From: Mycobacterium sp. 3519A
GTDB lineage: Bacteria; Actinomycetota; Actinomycetes; Mycobacteriales; Mycobacteriaceae
Reading direction: 5' to 3'
Assembly (NCBI RefSeq): GCF_900240945.1
Contig: NZ_OESG01000012.1
Span: 682,001-746,000 of the forward strand
Length of the DNA stretch: 64,000 nt
Shown here: piece by piece, positions 23,948 to 34,875 of the stretch
How positions within the stretch are numbered: position 1 is the stretch's first letter
How the letters are laid out: each line of letters begins with the position of its first letter
Made by a program: the position numbers and the translations under genes
Notes under the pieces: model-generated
What the model was told of the DNA's origin: nothing
The model's database searches: none
Seen by the model: only the letters and a program-made list of their open reading frames with translations

Positions 23948-25879
23948 GTGTGCGGACTGCTGGCCCTGCTTACCGACCCGTCCGCTGACGTCTCGGACGC
24001 GCTGGTCGACACCGTTTCCGGGGCGTCGCATCTGATGCGGCACCGCGGCCCCGACGAGCCCGGCACCTGGTCGGACGACCGTGTCGTGCTCGGTTTCAAC
24101 CGGCTGTCGATCATCGACATCGCCCACAGCCACCAGCCGTTGCGCTGGGGTCCGCCCGAGTCCCCTGACCGCTACGTGCTGGTGTTCAACGGCGAGATCT
24201 ACAACTACCTGGAATTGCGTGAAGCACTGCGCGCCGAGTTCGGGGCGGTGTTCCATACCGACGGCGACGGCGAAGCCATCATCGCCGCCTACCATCACTG
24301 GGGCACCGCCGCGCTGACCCGGTTGCGCGGCATGTTCGCGTTCGCGCTGTGGGACACCGTCGCGCAGGAACTGTTGTGCGCGCGCGACCCGTTCGGCATC
24401 AAGCCGCTGTACATGGCGACCGGACCCGGTGGCACCGCGGTCGGCAGCGAGAAGAAATGCCTGCTGGAACTCGCCGACAGCCTTGGCATCGATCTGGGCA
24501 TCGACGAGCGCGCCGTGCAGCACTACACGGTGCTGCAGTACGTGCCGGAACCCGAGACGCTGCACCGCGGCATCCGCCGGCTGGAATCCGGCAGCTATGC
24601 GCGCGTGCGGGCCGGTCAACCGCCGGAGGTGACGCGCTACTTCACTCCGCGTTTCGACGCGAGGCCCTTTGTGAATGGCAGTGAGCAGAGCCGCTACGAC
24701 GAGATCACCGCGGTGCTCGAGGATTCGGTCGCCAAGCACATGCGCGCCGACGTCACCGTCGGCGCCTTCCTGTCGGGCGGTATCGATTCCACCGCGATCG
24801 CCGCGCTGGCGATGCGGCACAACCCGCGGCTGATCACGTTCACCACCGGCTTCGAACGCGAGGGCTTCTCCGAGGTGGACGTCGCGGTCGCATCGGCCGA
24901 GGCGATCGGTGCGCGCCACGTGACGAAGGTGGTCAGTCAAGCCGAGTTCGTCGCTGCCCTACCCGAAATCGTCTGGTATCTCGACGAACCCGTGGCCGAT
25001 CCCGCACTGGTGCCGCTGTTCTTCATCGCACGTGAGGCCCGCAAGCACGTGAAGGTGGTGCTGTCCGGCGAGGGCGCCGACGAGCTGTTCGGCGGCTACA
25101 CGATCTATCGGGAACCGTTGTCGCTGCGGCCTTTCGACTATCTCCCCCGCCCTGTCCGGCGCTCGCTCGGCAAGGCGTCGAAACCGTTGCCGGAAGGCAT
25201 GCGCGGCAAAAGCCTGCTGCACCGCGGGTCGCTCACCCTCGAGGAGCGCTACTACGGCAACGCGCGCAGCTTCTCCGACGACCAACTGCGCGCGGTGCTG
25301 CCCGGCTTCCGTCAGGAATGGACGCACACCGACATCACCGCGCCCATCTACGCGACCTCCGACGGCTGGGACCCGGTGGCGCGGATGCAGCACATCGACC
25401 TGTTCACCTGGCTGCGCGGCGACATCCTGGTCAAGGCCGACAAGATGACCATGGCCAATTCGCTCGAACTGCGGGTTCCGTTCCTGGATCCCGAAGTCTT
25501 CGCGGTCGCGTCCCGACTTCCCGCCGATCAGAAGATCACAAGGGCCACAACGAAATTCGCACTACGCAAGGCGCTGGAGCCGATCGTGCCCGGCCATGTG
25601 CTGAACCGGCCGAAGCTGGGCTTCCCAGTTCCGATCCGGCATTGGCTGCGCGCAGGCGAGTTGATGGACTGGGCGTACGCCACCATCGCCGCCTCACAGG
25701 CGGGCGAACACATCGACCTCACCGCGGTGCGCGCCATGCTCGACGAACACCGCGGCGGCGCAAGCGATCACAGCCGCCGGTTGTGGACGGTGCTGATCTT
25801 CATGCTGTGGCACGCGATCTTCGTCGAGCACAGCGTGACCCCGCAGATCAGCGAACCGACCTACCCGGTGCAATTGTAA
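23948..25879 (+). CDS. asnB: Asparagine synthetase (glutamine-hydrolysing)
   Basis: Makes asparagine from aspartate, ATP and glutamine. The 643-residue protein begins MCGLLALL, leaving C2 as N-terminal nucleophile of the glutaminase domain (RHRGPDEPG, LVFNGEIYNY, RDPFGIKPLY), followed by the synthetase domain with the PP-loop LSGGIDSTAIA near residue 278 and GEGADELFGGY. Family-length and complete. The GTG start is forced by the N-terminal Cys. It converges with the adenosine kinase gene with 15 bp between stops. In M. tuberculosis this gene (Rv2201) also affects amidation of cell-wall peptides. Confidence 0.93.
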   Translation: MCGLLALLTDPSADVSDALVDTVSGASHLMRHRGPDEPGTWSDDRVVLGFNRLSIIDIAHSHQPLRWGPPESPDRYVLVFNGEIYNYLELREALRAEFGAVFHTDGDGEAIIAAYHHWGTAALTRLRGMFAFALWDTVAQELLCARDPFGIKPLYMATGPGGTAVGSEKKCLLELADSLGIDLGIDERAVQHYTVLQYVPEPETLHRGIRRLESGSYARVRAGQPPEVTRYFTPRFDARPFVNGSEQSRYDEITAVLEDSVAKHMRADVTVGAFLSGGIDSTAIAALAMRHNPRLITFTTGFEREGFSEVDVAVASAEAIGARHVTKVVSQAEFVAALPEIVWYLDEPVADPALVPLFFIAREARKHVKVVLSGEGADELFGGYTIYREPLSLRPFDYLPRPVRRSLGKASKPLPEGMRGKSLLHRGSLTLEERYYGNARSFSDDQLRAVLPGFRQEWTHTDITAPIYATSDGWDPVARMQHIDLFTWLRGDILVKADKMTMANSLELRVPFLDPEVFAVASRLPADQKITRATTKFALRKALEPIVPGHVLNRPKLGFPVPIRHWLRAGELMDWAYATIAASQAGEHIDLTAVRAMLDEHRGGASDHSRRLWTVLIFMLWHAIFVEHSVTPQISEPTYPVQL

Positions 25880-25894
25880 GAAGCGCCACCCAAA

Positions 25895-26884
<990 letters not shown>

Positions 26885-27021
26885 TCACCCTTCATTTATT
26901 AAGCCGTCTACATAACCTTACCGACGGAGTTCCCGCAGACGGTGCGCTAACCTGCCTACAAGTGCCCGCTCGGTCACTGTAGACAGGCAATTCCATCGAC
27001 ACATCTCGGGGGAGCAAATAC

Positions 27022-27654
27022 ATGACTGGTCCTTACCCGCCCGAATACGGCGCTGGACCGGTCGGCCCGCAAATGTATGCCCCACAGCCATATCCGGGGA
27101 ATGTGCCGTCGCCGTACCCCTCGATGCTGCCACCGCCGCTGCCATATCCGAAACGACGATGGGTCAAACCGGTCCTCGCAGTGGTGGCTGCCGTGGTGCT
27201 GATCGCCGCGATCATCGCCGCAATCGTGTTGGCGTCACGCGACGACAGCGGTTCGGGTCGCGGTGCGTTGACCGAGTCGTCGGCGAAGGCGGCGATTCAG
27301 GAGTACCTGGACGCCCTGTCGAAGGGTGACGACCAGACCGTCGCGCGGAACACGCTGTGTGGGCTGTACGACTCGGTCAAGGAGCGTCGCTCGGATCTGG
27401 CGCTGGCGGGGCTGAGCAGTGATGCGTTCCGCAAGCAATACAGCCGCGCCGAGGTGACGTCGATCGACAAGATGGTGCTCTGGTCACCGAATCAGGCTCA
27501 GGTGCTGTTCACCATGAAGGTCACCCCGGCGTCCGGGTCGACACGCGGCCAGACGCCGAGGGACAGTGAGGAACAGGCCGTCGCACAGCTGCTGTCCCAG
27601 GACAACGAGATCCTGGTGTGCTCCTACCTGCCGCGGACGGCAGGCCAGTACTAG
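27022..27654 (+). CDS. Pro-rich single-pass membrane protein (Rv2203 type)
   Basis: A 210-residue protein with a Pro/Tyr-rich N-terminus (residues 1-44), one transmembrane helix (about 47-69) and an extracytoplasmic domain (AIQEYLDALSKGDDQTV...CGLYDSV) resembling small NTF2/DUF4878-like domains that follow such anchors in actinobacteria. A GGGGGAG site precedes ATG 27022. Two Cys (CGLYDS, LVCSYLP) could form a disulfide outside. Function unknown. Its stop is one base from the stop of the facing Fe-S carrier gene. Confidence 0.75.
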   Translation: MTGPYPPEYGAGPVGPQMYAPQPYPGNVPSPYPSMLPPPLPYPKRRWVKPVLAVVAAVVLIAAIIAAIVLASRDDSGSGRGALTESSAKAAIQEYLDALSKGDDQTVARNTLCGLYDSVKERRSDLALAGLSSDAFRKQYSRAEVTSIDKMVLWSPNQAQVLFTMKVTPASGSTRGQTPRDSEEQAVAQLLSQDNEILVCSYLPRTAGQY

Positions 27655-27655
27655 C

Positions 27656-28012
27656 TCAGTTGAACGAGTCGCCGCAGGCGCACGAACCGGTGGCGTTCGG
27701 GTTGTCGATGGTGAAACCCTGCTTCTCGATGGTGTCGACGAAGTCGATGGTGGCGCCCTGAACGTAGGGCGCGCTCATCCGGTCGACCGTCAGGTTGACG
27801 CCGCCGAATTCCGCGGTCAGGTCACCGTCGAGGGACCGGTCGTCGAAGAACAGGTTGTAGCGCAGGCCAGCGCAACCGCCCGGCTGGACTGCGATGCGCA
27901 GCGCCAGGTCGTCACGGCCTTCCTGATCCAGCAGCGCCTTGGCCTTGGCGGCCGCGGCGTCGGTCAGGATGACGCCGTGCGTGCTGGTGGCCGTCTCGTC
28001 CTGAACAGTCAT
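27656..28012 (-). CDS. erpA: A-type iron-sulfur cluster carrier (ErpA/IscA family)
   Basis: An A-type carrier that passes Fe-S clusters to apo-proteins. The 118-residue protein has the three conserved cysteines C47 (GGCAGLRY), C111 and C113 (GSCACGDSF). ATG at 28012 with AGGGGAG upstream restores the M. tuberculosis Rv2204c length; the longer frame begins six codons earlier. In this genome clients would include LipA and the respiratory Fe-S proteins nearby (inference). Confidence 0.92.
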   Translation of the reverse strand: MTVQDETATSTHGVILTDAAAAKAKALLDQEGRDDLALRIAVQPGGCAGLRYNLFFDDRSLDGDLTAEFGGVNLTVDRMSAPYVQGATIDFVDTIEKQGFTIDNPNATGSCACGDSFN

Positions 28013-28093
28013 TGCTTCTCCCCTGTACATGTTCGTGGGCAGACCGTTGGGTCCACACCATCAACGGTACCTTGTTCGCGCCCTATTCCCGAG

Positions 28094-29152
28094 TTATCCC
28101 CAGGTCGCCGCGGTCACTTCGGCCAGGCCTTCCAGCTGATTCGCCGCGTCCCCGATGGCCAGCTCGACAGAACCCGCGTGGTCGGCAATCGAGCGCGCCG
28201 CCGCGATGCCCGCGTCGGCCAGCGTCGCGTCGTCCAGCGTGACCTGCCCGGCAAGCACGAGCACCGGGATCCGGTGCGACCTGGCGCCCGCGGCGAGCGC
28301 GCTGACCACTTTGCCGTGCAGCGACTGGTCGTCGAACCGGCCCTCGCCGGTGATCACCAATTGCGCCGCGGCGACGTCGTCGGCCAGCCGGGTGTGCTCG
28401 GCGATGACCGCGGCACCCGATTCCCGGCGGCCGCCGAGCGCGAGCAGTCCGGCGCCGAGGCCGCCGGCCGCACCCGCGCCCGGTTCCTCGCTGACCGGCC
28501 TGCCCGCCGCAGCGTTGAGTTCCGCCGCCCAGTCGCTCAACCGCTGCTCGAGTACCCGCACGGTGTCGGGATCGGCGCCCTTCTGCGGGCCGAACACCGC
28601 CGCGGCGCCCATCGGACCGAGCAGCGGATGCTCGACGTCGGTGGCCGCGATCAGCTCGATACCGGCCAACAGCTCGCGGCCTTTGGCGAGTCCGCCGAGT
28701 TCGTCGATCATGCCCTTTCCGCCGTCGGTGCAGCTGCTGCCGCCAAGGCCGACGACGATCCGCCCCGCGCCTGCGGCCACCGCCGCGGCGATCAGCTGAC
28801 CGACTCCGCGGCTGTGCGCGGCCAGCGCGGTCTGCACCGTCGGCGGGCCGGGCAGCAAGGCCAGCCCGCACGCCTGCGCACATTCGATGTAGGCCGTACG
28901 CGGCGGCGCCGGGTCGAGCACCCATTCCGCGGACACCTCGTCGGAAAGCGGGCCGCTCACCCGCGCGCTGTGCACCTCACCGAACCGGCTGGCCAGCACC
29001 CGGACGAAACCGGGACCGCCGTCGGACTGCGGCGCCAGGGTGAGCTCGTCACCATCGCGGGCGCGACGCCAACCGCGTGCGATGGCCTCGGCGGCCTGCA
29101 CCGCGGTCAGGCTGTCGCCAAAGCTGTCGGGCGCGATCAACACCTGCACCAC
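28094..29152 (-). CDS. Glycerate kinase, GckA/GlxK family (Rv2205c type)
   Basis: A 352-residue class II glycerate kinase: [18 protein letters not shown] at the N-terminus, [14 protein letters not shown] (about 124-137), [22 protein letters not shown] and [17 protein letters not shown] are all family motifs. It would phosphorylate D-glycerate to a phosphoglycerate. Starts ATG at 29152, 20 bp from the start of the divergent DUF3043 gene, so the two promoters must overlap the opposing coding regions or be leaderless. Confidence 0.9.
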   Translation of the reverse strand: MVQVLIAPDSFGDSLTAVQAAEAIARGWRRARDGDELTLAPQSDGGPGFVRVLASRFGEVHSARVSGPLSDEVSAEWVLDPAPPRTAYIECAQACGLALLPGPPTVQTALAAHSRGVGQLIAAAVAAGAGRIVVGLGGSSCTDGGKGMIDELGGLAKGRELLAGIELIAATDVEHPLLGPMGAAAVFGPQKGADPDTVRVLEQRLSDWAAELNAAAGRPVSEEPGAGAAGGLGAGLLALGGRRESGAAVIAEHTRLADDVAAAQLVITGEGRFDDQSLHGKVVSALAAGARSHRIPVLVLAGQVTLDDATLADAGIAAARSIADHAGSVELAIGDAANQLEGLAEVTAATWG

Positions 29153-29172
29153 GGCAGACTAATCTGGCACAC

Positions 29173-29838
29173 GTGAAACTGCTGGGCCGCAAGAAGGACA
29201 ACCCGGACTCGGAGAAGGACCTCGACGAGGCCGCATCCGAAGCCGACGCCGGCTCGCAGCGCACGGGCACCACGGCGCCGAAGGGCAAGCCGACCCCGAA
29301 GCGCGATCAGGGCAGGCGGGGCCCGGTGGCTCCGGCGCCGATGACCGCAGCCGAGGCGCGGCGCCGGCGCAAGGAGACGGGCGCGAAGCTGAGCCGCGAG
29401 GAGCGCAAGGCCGAGCGCCTCGCCCGCCGCGCCGACATGGCCGAGCGCCGCGAGAAGATGATGGCGGGCGAGGACGCCTACCTGCTGCCGCGGGACAAGG
29501 GTCCCGTGCGGCGCTATGTCCGCGACATCGTCGACTCCCGCCGAAATGTGCTCGGCCTGTTCATGCCTTCGGCGCTGGGTCTGATCTTCGTCATGTTGGC
29601 GGTGCCGTCCCTGCAGGTTCAGCGGCTGCTGTCCCCCGCCATGCTGGTGCTGGTGCTGATCATGGTGATCGACGGTTTTTGGGTGGGCCGCAAGGTCAAC
29701 AAGTTGGTCGACGCCAAGTTCCCCGACAACACCGAAAGCGGTTGGAAACTCGGCTTTTACGCCGCCAGCCGCGCCTCGCAGCTGCGCCGGATGCGTGCCC
29801 CGCGGCCGCAGGTCGAGCGCGGCGCCAAGGTGTCCTGA
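29173..29838 (+). CDS. DUF3043 membrane protein (Rv2206 type)
   Basis: A 221-residue protein with a strongly charged N-terminal half (many Lys/Glu/Arg, residues 1-105), two transmembrane helices (VLGLFMPSALGLIFVMLAV; LLSPAMLVLVLIMVIDGFWVG) and a basic tail, the architecture of the actinobacterial DUF3043 family. GTG at 29173 is used; the open frame upstream is antisense to glycerate kinase. Six bases separate it from cobU, so it probably shares the cobalamin operon transcript. Function unknown. Confidence 0.85.
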   Translation: MKLLGRKKDNPDSEKDLDEAASEADAGSQRTGTTAPKGKPTPKRDQGRRGPVAPAPMTAAEARRRRKETGAKLSREERKAERLARRADMAERREKMMAGEDAYLLPRDKGPVRRYVRDIVDSRRNVLGLFMPSALGLIFVMLAVPSLQVQRLLSPAMLVLVLIMVIDGFWVGRKVNKLVDAKFPDNTESGWKLGFYAASRASQLRRMRAPRPQVERGAKVS

Positions 29839-29844
29839 CCGCCC

Positions 29845-30378
29845 GTGCGGACACTGGTGCTCGGGGGTATCAGGTCGGGTAAATCACGGTGGGCGGAGTC
29901 GACGATCGCCGATTCGGCGGGTGACGGGCAACCCGTGCGCTATCTGGCCACCGGCGCACAGCACAACGACGACGCCGAGTGGTCCGCACGCATCGCGGCG
30001 CATCGGGCCAGGCGGCCGTCGCACTGGGAAACCGTCGAAACCGTTGAGGTGGCAACGCAACTGCGCGCTGACGGCTCCGCTGCGACGTTGGTCGACGACG
30101 TCGGCGGCTGGCTGACCGCGACAATGGACCGCCGCGACGCGTGGACCGCGGGATCCGTCGACGACGATGTGGCCGATCTCGTCGACGCGGTGCGGGCGTA
30201 TCCCTCGCTGCTCGCGCTCATCAGCCCGGAGGTGGGTCTGACAGTGGTGCCGCCGACGGCGGCGGGCCGACGGTTCGCCGACGAATTGGGCACCCTGAAC
30301 CAGCGGTTGGCGCAGGTGTGCGATCGCGTGGTGCTGGTGATCGCGGGCCAGCCACTGACTGTGAAGGCACCGTCGTGA
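29845..30378 (+). CDS. cobU: Adenosylcobinamide kinase / adenosylcobinamide-phosphate guanylyltransferase
   Basis: Activates adenosylcobinamide to GDP-cobinamide in the nucleotide-loop assembly of vitamin B12. The 177-residue protein has the P-loop GGIRSGKS at the N-terminus (residues 8-15), [26 protein letters not shown] (containing the guanylylated His segment) and [10 protein letters not shown], typical of CobU. In M. tuberculosis cobU (Rv0254c) lies elsewhere, so cobU-cobT-cobS clustering here is a difference. Its stop overlaps the cobT GTG start (GTGA). Confidence 0.93.
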   Translation: MRTLVLGGIRSGKSRWAESTIADSAGDGQPVRYLATGAQHNDDAEWSARIAAHRARRPSHWETVETVEVATQLRADGSAATLVDDVGGWLTATMDRRDAWTAGSVDDDVADLVDAVRAYPSLLALISPEVGLTVVPPTAAGRRFADELGTLNQRLAQVCDRVVLVIAGQPLTVKAPS

Positions 30379-31412
30379 CTGAATTCGACATCACTGCACC
30401 CGATCCCGACGCGGCCGCGGCGGCGCGCGCCCGCCAGGACTCGTTGACCAAGCCGCCCGGCTCACTCGGCAGGCTCGAAGACCTCTCGGTGTGGGTGGCG
30501 GCCTGCCAAGGGGTGTGCCCGCCGCGGCAGTTCGCACGACCGCGGGTGGTGGTCTTCGCCGCCGACCACGGCGTCGCCGCCGCGGGGGTATCGGCCTATC
30601 CGGCCGAGGTCACCGCGCAGATGGTGGCCAACTTCGACGCGGGCGGCGCGGCCATCAACGTGCTCGCCGAGGCCGCGGGCGCCAGTGTCAGGGTGGTCGA
30701 CATCGCGGTGGACACCGACGAACCGCGGTCGCCGTCGATCGGTGCGCACAAGGTGCGGCGCGGCAGCGGCAACATCGCGGTCGAGGATGCGCTGAGCGCC
30801 GAGGAGGCGGCCGCCGCGATCCAGGCGGGCCGCAGCATCGCCGACGAGGAGGTGGACTCCGGCGCCGACCTGCTGATCGCAGGCGATATGGGCATCGGAA
30901 ACACCACGGCGGCAACGACTTTGATCGCAGCGCTGACCAACGCCGAGCCCGTCGCCGTGGTCGGCAGGGGCACCGGTATCGACGACGCAGGCTGGATCCG
31001 CAAGACTGCCGCGGTTCGCGACGCGCTGTACCGGGCCCGCACGTTCGCCTCGGATCCAGTTGCGTTGCTTCAGGTTTGCGGCGGTGCCGACTTCGCCGCG
31101 ATGGCCGGGTTCTGCGCGCAGGCCGCGGTCCGCCGCACACCGCTGTTGCTCGACGGTGTGGTGGTGACAGCGGCTGCACTGGTGGCCAACCGGATGGCGC
31201 CTGGCGCACAGCAGTGGTGGCAGGCCGGACACCGGTCGACCGAACCCGCGCACACGCTGGCGTTGCAGCACCTCCACCTCGAGCCGATCGTCGACATGCG
31301 AATGCGACTCGGCGAGGGCACGGGCGCCGTGGTCGCACTGCCCATCGTGCGGGCCGCCGTCGCCGCACTGGCGTCGATGGCGACGTTCGACGAGGCGGGC
31401 GTCAGCACGTGA
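30375..31412 (+). CDS. cobT: Nicotinate-nucleotide--dimethylbenzimidazole phosphoribosyltransferase
   Basis: Makes alpha-ribazole phosphate, the lower ligand precursor of cobalamin. The 345-residue protein has the family motifs [45 protein letters not shown] and the C-terminal MRLGEGTGA with the catalytic Glu. The GTG start at 30375 overlaps the cobU stop and the stop overlaps the cobS start; the open frame extends further upstream only as a shadow over cobU. Confidence 0.95.
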   Translation: MTEFDITAPDPDAAAAARARQDSLTKPPGSLGRLEDLSVWVAACQGVCPPRQFARPRVVVFAADHGVAAAGVSAYPAEVTAQMVANFDAGGAAINVLAEAAGASVRVVDIAVDTDEPRSPSIGAHKVRRGSGNIAVEDALSAEEAAAAIQAGRSIADEEVDSGADLLIAGDMGIGNTTAATTLIAALTNAEPVAVVGRGTGIDDAGWIRKTAAVRDALYRARTFASDPVALLQVCGGADFAAMAGFCAQAAVRRTPLLLDGVVVTAAALVANRMAPGAQQWWQAGHRSTEPAHTLALQHLHLEPIVDMRMRLGEGTGAVVALPIVRAAVAALASMATFDEAGVST

Positions 31413-32140
31413 TCCGCTCGGTCACAGGCGCATTGGCGTTTGCGACCGTCCTGCCCGTGCGCAGCTCGGCCGGCGTCGGCCGCGGCGTGATCACTGTGCT
31501 GCCCGTCGTCGGGGTGGCACTCGGCGCGTTGGCGGGCGCCACCGTGTGGGTCTCGTCGTCGGTGTTCGGCGCGGGCAATCCGCTCGGCGGCGCGCTGGCG
31601 GTGGCGGTCCTGTTGCTTCTCACCCGCGGCCTGCACATCGACGGGTTGTCCGACACCGCGGATGCACTGGGTTGTTACGGGCCGCCGGAGCGTGCGCTCG
31701 CTGTGATGCGCGACGGTTCGGCGGGTCCGTTCGGGGTGGCCGCCGCGGTGGTGGCGATTCTGCTGCAGGCATTGGCGTTCACCGGACTCGGCGTCGTCGC
31801 GGTGATCGTCGCCGTTGCGACGGGACGGGTGGCCGCGGTCGCGGCGTGCACGCGTCCGGTGCCTGCGGCGCAGGGCAGTTCGCTCGGCGGCCGGGCCGCC
31901 GGCACCCAACCCGTCGCGGTGGTGCTGGTTTGGGTGGCCGCGGTCGCGGCGTTGGCGGTACTGGCGGATCCGCGACGGTGGCAGGGCCCGGTGGCCGTCG
32001 TCGTCGCGTTGGCATGCGCGGTGGTGCTCGTCGCGCATTGCGTCCGCCGGTTCGGCGGGATCACCGGCGACGTGCTCGGCGCCGCCGTCGAGGTGGCGAC
32101 GACGGTGGCCGCTGTCGGATTGGCCGCGGGAAGCGGTTAG
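31409..32140 (+). CDS. cobS: Adenosylcobinamide-GDP ribazoletransferase (cobalamin synthase)
   Basis: Joins GDP-cobinamide with alpha-ribazole(-phosphate) in the membrane, completing cobalamin. The 243-residue polytopic protein shows [37 protein letters not shown], the conserved cytosolic active-site segment of CobS, and [11 protein letters not shown] near the end. The GTG start overlaps the cobT stop (GTGA). Third gene of a translationally coupled cobU-cobT-cobS set. Confidence 0.94.
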   Translation: MIRSVTGALAFATVLPVRSSAGVGRGVITVLPVVGVALGALAGATVWVSSSVFGAGNPLGGALAVAVLLLLTRGLHIDGLSDTADALGCYGPPERALAVMRDGSAGPFGVAAAVVAILLQALAFTGLGVVAVIVAVATGRVAAVAACTRPVPAAQGSSLGGRAAGTQPVAVVLVWVAAVAALAVLADPRRWQGPVAVVVALACAVVLVAHCVRRFGGITGDVLGAAVEVATTVAAVGLAAGSG

Positions 32141-32158
32141 CGCGGTTAGTGTCCTGCT

Positions 32159-33469
32159 GTGAGCACGTTGTCGGTGGATCTGCGGACGTTGAGCTACGAA
32201 GCGTTCATCTACTTCTATCCGCTGGTGATCATGGACGTCACCCGCACGCAGAGCATCAACACCCCGCAGGGCGCCAAGCCCGGTTTCGGCCCGCCCAACA
32301 CCTTCCACCACGTCCGCGAATATCCGACCGCGGAGTTCCGCTCGGTGGTGCGGCCGAATTTCGACACCCTGTACTCGTCGGCGTTTCTGGACCTGACAGC
32401 AGGCCCGGTGATGTTGACCGCACCCGACACCGCCGATCGGTACTTCCTGCTGCCGATGCTGGACATGTGGACCGACGTCTTCGCCAGTCCGGGCAAGCGC
32501 ACGACCGGCACCGATGCGCAGCGGTTCGTCATCGTCGGCCCGAGGGAGTCGGGTGATCTGCCCGCCGACGTGCCCGTCCTCGAGGCGCCGACGCCGTACG
32601 TGTGGCTGATCGGCCGCACGCAGACCAATGGGCCCGACGACTACGCGGCCGTCCACCAGGTGCAGGACGGCCTGACTCTGGCACCGCTGCGCGAAAGCCC
32701 GCAGCACCGCATCGATCCCGATGTCGACACCACCACCGAACCGCTTCGGGTGGTCAACGGCATGGATGCGCTCGCGTACCTGACATACGCGGCGCAACTG
32801 CTCGCGGTCAACCCGCCGCACGCCACCGACTACGCGATCCTGGCGCGGCTGCGTCACCTCGGAATCGAACCCGGTAAGCCGTTCGACGCCAACCGTTTCG
32901 ACGAGCGCCAACAAGCCGAGATACGGACGGGCCGCGACGACGCACTCGCCGCACTGCAGGCCGCGGCTGCCACGCTGGCGCCCAGCGTCAACGGCTGGAT
33001 GACGATGACCGACACCGTCGGCGTGTACGGCAACGCCTACCTTCGGCGCGCCACGGTCGCCTTGGCCGGCCTCGGCGCCAACCAACCCGAGGACGCGGTG
33101 TACCCACTGCTGATCGCCGACGCCGACGGCCGGCCGTTGACCGGGGATCGCAGCTACGTCCTTCACTTCGAGGCCGACGAACTGCCGCCGGTGCATGCGT
33201 TCTGGTCGGTGACGATGTACGACGCCGAGGGTTACCAGGTGGCCAACGAGCTCAACCGGTTCGCCATCGGCGATCGCGATCAGTTGACGTACAACGCGGA
33301 CGGCTCGCTGGACCTCTACCTGCAACACGAGGACCCCGGCCCCGACCGCGAATCGAACTGGCTGCCTGCGCCATTGGGCCCGCTGGGCGTGACGATGCGG
33401 CTTTACGCACCGAAACGTGAGGTCATCGTCGGTCAGTGGCATCCTCCTGCGGTCCGCAACGTCGGTTAG
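32159..33469 (+). CDS. DUF1254/DUF1214 domain protein
   Basis: A 436-residue protein with an N-terminal DUF1254 domain (EAFIYFYPLVIMDVTRTQ, NFDTLYSSAFLDLTAGPVML, YFLLPMLDMWTDVFAS) and a C-terminal DUF1214 domain (FWSVTMYDAEGYQVANELNRFAIGDRD, SLDLYLQHEDPGPDRESNWLPAP). There is no signal peptide, although many relatives have one. The molecular function of this family is not established. GTG at 32159 lies 18 bp after cobS, so it may be read from the cob transcript, but no functional link to B12 is evident. It replaces Rv2209 at this position. Confidence 0.85.
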   Translation: MSTLSVDLRTLSYEAFIYFYPLVIMDVTRTQSINTPQGAKPGFGPPNTFHHVREYPTAEFRSVVRPNFDTLYSSAFLDLTAGPVMLTAPDTADRYFLLPMLDMWTDVFASPGKRTTGTDAQRFVIVGPRESGDLPADVPVLEAPTPYVWLIGRTQTNGPDDYAAVHQVQDGLTLAPLRESPQHRIDPDVDTTTEPLRVVNGMDALAYLTYAAQLLAVNPPHATDYAILARLRHLGIEPGKPFDANRFDERQQAEIRTGRDDALAALQAAAATLAPSVNGWMTMTDTVGVYGNAYLRRATVALAGLGANQPEDAVYPLLIADADGRPLTGDRSYVLHFEADELPPVHAFWSVTMYDAEGYQVANELNRFAIGDRDQLTYNADGSLDLYLQHEDPGPDRESNWLPAPLGPLGVTMRLYAPKREVIVGQWHPPAVRNVG

Positions 33470-33559
33470 CTGGCTGCCAAGAATGCGTCAAGGATCCACC
33501 AAGGGCTGAACCCGACTCTTTCGGTGTCCGCACAGGAACACCACAGGAAAGGGTTCGCC

Positions 33560-33889
33560 ATGATCCGCCTCACCACCCTCATCGGCACCGTCGCCGCCGC
33601 GTCCGCCCTCGGCCTTGCCGCGCTGACATCGACCGGCGTCGCGGCGGCCAGCACGATCGACGACACGTTCATCACCGTGATCACCGAGCAGGGCATCCAG
33701 CCGCCGTCGACCAGGGAGGCGGTCAGCGTCGCCCACGACGCATGCGCCGTGCTCGCCGAGGGCGGCGACCTGGTCGACGCCGTCGGCGCCGTGGCGGAGT
33801 ACACCGAACTGGGCACCGAGGACGCGGCGTTCTTCGTCGGCGCGTCGATCGCGACCTACTGCCCCGAGCACGAGGGGCTGGTCGACTAG
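33560..33889 (+). CDS. Small secreted DUF732 protein
   Basis: A 109-residue protein with a Sec signal peptide (MIRLTTLIGTVAAASALGLAAL, predicted cleavage near residue 29) and a mature ~80-residue helical domain with two Cys (HDACAVL, ATYCPEH), the layout of mycobacterial DUF732 proteins. AGGAAAGGG precedes ATG 33560. Function unknown. Its TAG stop is inside the left copy of the ACTAGG duplication made by the IS481 element, so the gene end survived the insertion intact. Confidence 0.85.
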   Translation: MIRLTTLIGTVAAASALGLAALTSTGVAAASTIDDTFITVITEQGIQPPSTREAVSVAHDACAVLAEGGDLVDAVGAVAEYTELGTEDAAFFVGASIATYCPEHEGLVD

Positions 33890-33890
33890 G
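33885..33890. repeat. Left target-site duplication (ACTAGG)
   Basis: ACTAGG directly before the IS; the same hexamer follows the IS at 34985-34990. It supplies the TAG stop of the DUF732 gene and, on the other strand, the stop codon of the transposase. ACTAGG fits the NCTAGN 6-bp target reported for IS481 and IS1002. Confidence 0.92.
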
Positions 33891-34875
33891 TGTACTGACC
33901 TGAGAGGTTCGGTACGCGGCTGGCGGGTGGTTGACCTTTGAGTGCTGTGTGGCCGCGGTGGTGATTGTAGGTGTGTAGCCATCGTGGGAATTCGTCGCAG
34001 CGTTCGGCGTCGCTGCGGTAGAGCCGGGCATAGGCCCACTCATCGGCCAAGGTGCGATGAAATCTCTCTACCTTGCCGTTGGTCTGGGGTCGATATGGGC
34101 GGGTGCGGCGGTGCTTGATGTCACCCAAGGCGTCGTGAAATGTGTGTGAGCGATAGCAGGATCCGTTGTCGGTCAATACCTTCCGCACGGTGAAGCCACA
34201 ATCGTTGAACCAAGCGTTGGCGCGCAGCCAGAACGCTGCGGCGGTCTCCTTACGCTCGTCAGCCAGTAGTTCGGAGTAAACCAGCCGCGAATACGCATCG
34301 ATCGCAGTGTGCAGGAAGTGATAGCCCCGCACCGGATTGCGGTATTTCGTTTGCACTCCACTGCTCTTGTCGGCCTGTTTATTGGCCCTGCCCACGGCGT
34401 GGCCCAGCATGCGCCAGCCGCCGCCGGCGGGGATCTTGCCCAGCTTCTTGACATCGACGTGGACCAGATCACCGCAGGCCGCGGATTCCATCCGGCGGAT
34501 GACCCGCCCGGTGGGGCGGTCGAGCCAGCGCAGTCTGGCCAGGCCATACCGGGTCAGCACACGGTGCACGGTCGAGGGATGCAACCCCAGCAGATAACCA
34601 ATCCGCGCCGGCCCCCAGCGGCGGATGACCCGGACTTTGATGATGCGCCGCTCGGTGCGCGTGGGTGTCCTGTGGGGGCTGTGATGAGGCCGTGAGCTGC
34701 GATCACGCATACCGGCAGGACCGAATTCGCGGTAGCGGCCAGCCCAGCGAGCAGCGGTGCTCACCGCCACCTGGAACCGTTCGGCGGCCCGCCGCAACGG
34801 CCAACCGTCTTCCACAACACAACGGGCCAGACGCAGACGCCCAGTTTCGGACAAAGGGGCATTACGGTGGGACAC
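33886..34875 (-). CDS. IS481-family DDE transposase
   Basis: Complete 329-residue transposase. An N-terminal HTH (LRRAAERFQVAVSTAARWAGRY) is followed by a basic linker, a second HTH-like part (GPARIGYLLGLHPSTVHRVL), and the rve/DDE core with D141 (DLVHVDVKKLG), D236 (VLTDNGSCYRS) and E270 (NGKVERFHRTLADEW). The GTG start at 34875 has GGAGG just upstream, inside a hairpin. The frame runs to the very end of the element and its TAG stop (33886-33888) comes from the target duplication. No disruption is seen, so the element may be active. Confidence 0.95.
   Translation of the reverse strand: MSHRNAPLSETGRLRLARCVVEDGWPLRRAAERFQVAVSTAARWAGRYREFGPAGMRDRSSRPHHSPHRTPTRTERRIIKVRVIRRWGPARIGYLLGLHPSTVHRVLTRYGLARLRWLDRPTGRVIRRMESAACGDLVHVDVKKLGKIPAGGGWRMLGHAVGRANKQADKSSGVQTKYRNPVRGYHFLHTAIDAYSRLVYSELLADERKETAAAFWLRANAWFNDCGFTVRKVLTDNGSCYRSHTFHDALGDIKHRRTRPYRPQTNGKVERFHRTLADEWAYARLYRSDAERCDEFPRWLHTYNHHRGHTALKGQPPASRVPNLSGQYT

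Noticed and set aside
31070..33442. 790-codon open frame on the minus strand
   Set aside because: Antisense to cobT, cobS and the DUF1254 gene, which are all recognisable; its translation is His/Arg/Gly-rich low-complexity typical of GC-rich shadow frames.
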